DNA of 64,000 nucleotides from JAGQIB01 sp041393395 (GTDB lineage Bacteria; ARS69): the NCBI GenBank assembly GCA_041393395.1, contig JAWKKG010000004.1:682001-746000 (forward strand). The letters are read 5' to 3'. This document shows, one piece after another, positions 61,537 through 64,000 of this stretch. How positions within the stretch are numbered: the stretch's first letter is position 1; the number at the start of each line of letters is the position of its first letter. The notes below the pieces were generated by a model. The model ran no database searches. It saw nothing but the letters and a program-made list of their open reading frames with translations, and was not told where the DNA came from. Made by a program: the position numbers and the translations under genes.

Positions 61537-62706
61537 CTAGTCGGCGCCCCGGAATCCGGTCTTCGCACTCCAGTGCCGACCGTCGTCGTGGCAGTCGTCG
61601 CAAGACGGCGCCCCGCCCCAGCCGGCCCCATGACAGTCCGTGCACTCGAGCTCCGCGTGCGTCTCGTCGAGAATCGCTCCCGTCACGCGGTGATCGAACG
61701 TCGCCGGGTCGAACCCCCGGCGATGGCAGGACTCGCAACGACGGTCCGGTCGCGACGCCGCGACCCACGAACCGTGACAGCTCCGGCAGTCCACCTTCTT
61801 GTGGTACGAGGCGAGCTTCCAGCCCAGCGTGGAGTGATCGAACAGCTCGTTCGCCGGTCGACCGTGGCAGTGCTCGCACTCTCCCCCCACGTGCCCCACA
61901 CCGCCCGTGTCCTCGTCGTGGCAACGGAAGCACGCTTCGTGAAGGTCGCTCTCCTCGGGGGCGCCCATCGGATGCAGGGGCTGACCGTGCGTGTGGCAGC
62001 GCTGGCAGCTCTGCTCCCGGTGGCAGAACGCGCAATCCGGTTCGTACAGCGTCGCATGCCGGCGATGATGGAACGCCACCGTGTCGCCGTCGGCGAAGCC
62101 CGTGGGGAACCGGATGATCTCGAGGACCTCGATCGGCGCGTAGTGGGCGTGCGCCGCGACATCCGTCGCGTGGCCCTCGAGACGTCCCCCCGCCTTCTTC
62201 TCGTGACACAACTCGCACTTCGTGTCGGCGTCCCACTCCGAGTGGCACCCCAGACACTGTCGGTGGTAGGCGCCCTTGAGGCCGGGCTGGGCGAGATCCT
62301 CGTGCTGGATCTCCACCGGATGGCAGCTCCGGCAGGCCGGCGGCTCCTCGTCCGTCGGCGAGTAGTGGTGACAGGCCGTGCAGTCCCCCGAGAACCGGGT
62401 CATCCGCGCGTGCGTGGCGTGATCGAATCGCACGGGTACGTACAGATCCTCGAGCTGATCCAGGATCACGATCCCCGGCACGTGCGTGGAGTCGATCGCG
62501 GCGCCCATCTCGTGACGCGGGCAGTCCACGAGGCACGGGTTGACGCGGGTCGGCTGCGGGCAGACGTGACACACCGCGCAATCCGTGGCCGACTGGGCGT
62601 GCTTGGAGCTCGCCGCATCCGCGAGAGTCTTCGCACCACCCGCCGCCGAGGCGGGCGTGGTCGCGAGAAGCACCGCGAGGGCGAGGCCGATCGTCCGGGC
62701 GCTCAT
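61537..62706 (-). CDS. 13-heme periplasmic cytochrome c
   Basis: This 389-residue secreted cytochrome has a signal peptide (about 1-21) and, by my count, 13 CXXCH motifs, from CAVCH near residue 43 to CDDCH near the C-terminus. Early in the chain a CLVDCPRH stretch does not fit a heme motif. Scattered histidines (FDHATHARM, FHHRRHATLY, FDHSTLGW) resemble the axial ligands of class III (c3/c7) cytochromes. ATGA overlap with the NrfD-like gene suggests they form a complex comparable to Qrc or alternative complex III, with this protein as the heme subunit. Confidence 0.92.
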   Translation of the reverse strand: MSARTIGLALAVLLATTPASAAGGAKTLADAASSKHAQSATDCAVCHVCPQPTRVNPCLVDCPRHEMGAAIDSTHVPGIVILDQLEDLYVPVRFDHATHARMTRFSGDCTACHHYSPTDEEPPACRSCHPVEIQHEDLAQPGLKGAYHRQCLGCHSEWDADTKCELCHEKKAGGRLEGHATDVAAHAHYAPIEVLEIIRFPTGFADGDTVAFHHRRHATLYEPDCAFCHREQSCQRCHTHGQPLHPMGAPEESDLHEACFRCHDEDTGGVGHVGGECEHCHGRPANELFDHSTLGWKLASYHKKVDCRSCHGSWVAASRPDRRCESCHRRGFDPATFDHRVTGAILDETHAELECTDCHGAGWGGAPSCDDCHDDGRHWSAKTGFRGAD

Positions 62707-64000
62707 CGGTTCGACTCCGCGACGCGAGGCAGCACCGGCAGGTGCGTGGCGATCAGGCGGTACACCAGCATCAAGGTCGCGAAGAGCCCGAGCGTCACCG
62801 CGAACTCGCCGACGTGCGGGAAGTAGGCCCGGTCCGGATAGACGGGCCGGTAGGCGACCAGGAAGACATCGATGCGGTTGATCACGACACCGGCGATCAC
62901 CAGGCTGGCCGCCGCGAAGATGCCTCGAACCGAGTTCCGGATCCGCTCCGAGTACAGCAGCGCCATCGGCAGCACGACGCCGACTCCGACCTCGATCCAC
63001 CACATGACGGCGGCGAGACTGCCGTCGAACGCGAGGTCCCACACGCCGCGAACCGTGAGATCCCCGATCTTGAGCAGCAGATAGATGGACAGGATCGCGG
63101 CCACGATGCGACCGAGCTTCGACAGCAGCTCGCGCTCCGGCTCCCGCCCGAAGGCTCGCGCGGAGAGAACCGACTCGAAGATCACCACCGGGAATCCCAC
63201 CGAGATGGCCGACACCAGGAAGAGCAGAGGCAGGATCGGCGTGTACCACAGCGGATGGATCTTGCTCGGCGCGAGGAGCACGAGCGACCCGAGCGACGAC
63301 TGGTGCAGGCAGGACAGCACCACCCCGGCGAGGATCAGCAGCATCATGATCCGGCGGAACGAACGGTCGATCACCGCCACGAACCGCTCGGCCGCCGGCT
63401 CGAACCGTGCCAGCGCGCCGCGGAAATGGATCCGCCCGCGCAGGCGCTCGGTCACGATCGGAACGAACTCCGCGTAGAGCACGGTGAGGTACGTCATCAC
63501 GCACATGCCCACCTCGAACAGCACCGAGTGACCCGACCACATCCAGGGCATCATCGGGTGCCACACGTTGTAGTAGCGCCCGAGGTCGGCGAGCAGCCCC
63601 AGTACCACGAACGTGTAGCCGAGCAGCGCGGAGAGCAGCGCCGGGCGCACGATCGGGTGAAAGCGCTCCCGATGGAAGATGTGCGCGAGCGCGGCCGTCG
63701 TGAATCCGCCCGCCGCGAGGGCGACACCGGCCGCGACGTCGATCGCGATCCAGAGTCCCCACGGATACTGGTCCGAGAGATTCGTCACCGTGTCGAGACC
63801 CGTCGTGAACCGGATCGCCGCGAACAGGAATCCCACGATCGCCACCGCCAGGAGGGCGAGAGTTCCCCGCGTGAAGAACCGATGGTGCGTGGGCGCGGCC
63901 TCCTCTTCCTCGGGTTCCGCGCCTGCCGCCCGGCCGGCGTCGCCGTCTTCCGGGCGCGGCCGGAACAGCCAGGCGAATCCGCCGAGCAAAGCGTAGAGAC
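62703..64000 (-). CDS. NrfD/HybB-like quinone-interacting membrane subunit (5' end uncertain)
   Basis: This is an integral membrane protein of the NrfD/HybB (polysulfide reductase NrfD) superfamily with about ten helices. The segments YPWGLWIAIDVAAGVALAAG and VLGLLADLGRYYNVWHPMMP are typical of the quinone-site region. It exchanges electrons between menaquinol and an attached redox subunit, here probably the 13-heme cytochrome. A TTG at 63989 could be the start, but the frame stays open to the window edge (continuing upstream through LYALLGG), so the true start may lie outside. It heads the quinol-side operon seen here; upstream genes may include an iron-sulfur subunit. Confidence 0.88.
   Translation of the reverse strand, partial: LYALLGGFAWLFRPRPEDGDAGRAAGAEPEEEEAAPTHHRFFTRGTLALLAVAIVGFLFAAIRFTTGLDTVTNLSDQYPWGLWIAIDVAAGVALAAGGFTTAALAHIFHRERFHPIVRPALLSALLGYTFVVLGLLADLGRYYNVWHPMMPWMWSGHSVLFEVGMCVMTYLTVLYAEFVPIVTERLRGRIHFRGALARFEPAAERFVAVIDRSFRRIMMLLILAGVVLSCLHQSSLGSLVLLAPSKIHPLWYTPILPLLFLVSAISVGFPVVIFESVLSARAFGREPERELLSKLGRIVAAILSIYLLLKIGDLTVRGVWDLAFDGSLAAVMWWIEVGVGVVLPMALLYSERIRNSVRGIFAAASLVIAGVVINRIDVFLVAYRPVYPDRAYFPHVGEFAVTLGLFATLMLVYRLIATHLPVLPRVAESNR

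Overview
The window is GC-rich bacterial DNA, densely packed with genes and full of GTG and TTG starts and ATGA/GTGA stop-start overlaps. I see no rRNA, tRNA, CRISPR array or insertion sequence. Several traits appear together: an exosortase (XrtA-type) exopolysaccharide locus with a PEP-CTERM substrate, a large secreted protein with a FlgD-like C-terminal tail, DUF1501/DUF1800 proteins, and a long multiheme cytochrome cluster. That mix points to a Gram-negative, didermic, uncultured-type lineage, possibly near the FCB group, Eisenbacteria or Gemmatimonadota. This placement is inference; no marker gene is present.

Region 1 (1-2685) holds a signalling operon (STAS protein, small membrane protein, GAF-GGDEF diguanylate cyclase) and a sugar-phosphate transferase. 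Region 2 (2856-12357, all minus) holds the exosortase core: a PrsR-type sigma-54 response regulator, a glycosyltransferase, a DUF3473 deacetylase, exosortase, EpsI, a membrane protein, a TPR lipoprotein, and two envelope proteins. Region 3 (12594-17114) is one 1463-residue secreted polysaccharide-lyase-like protein with its own sigma-54-type promoter, followed by about 600 empty bases. Region 4 (17723-35181, minus) is a 15-gene exopolysaccharide operon. It runs from the export channel, chain-length protein and BY-kinase through flippases, glycosyltransferases, Wzx and ligase to an acetyltransferase and FemAB. A divergent priming transferase lies at 35405. Four good and one weaker GG-N10-GC sites precede these units and probably make them a single PrsR/sigma-54 regulon.

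Region 5 (36397-49321) holds a heterodimeric ABC exporter with one degenerate ATP site, an 89-residue PEP-CTERM protein, a TIGR04282-type nucleotidyl/glycosyl-transferase-like protein, an AsmA-like protein, a DUF1800-DUF1501 pair, a DUF2225 protein and a sulfatase-like lipoprotein.

Region 6 (49220-64000, minus) is an apparent extracellular electron transfer locus. An NrfD-like quinol membrane subunit, a 13-heme cytochrome and a NapC/NirT-type cytochrome could take electrons from the quinone pool. Next come an NHL protein, an OmcS-like hexaheme cytochrome (candidate nanowire subunit), a second hexaheme protein, an outer-membrane beta-barrel, two CsgG-like lipoproteins, an anchored protein of unknown function and a 42-heme cytochrome. 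A tetraheme cytochrome and a 33-residue membrane peptide follow. In total about 77 heme-binding motifs lie within 15 kb.
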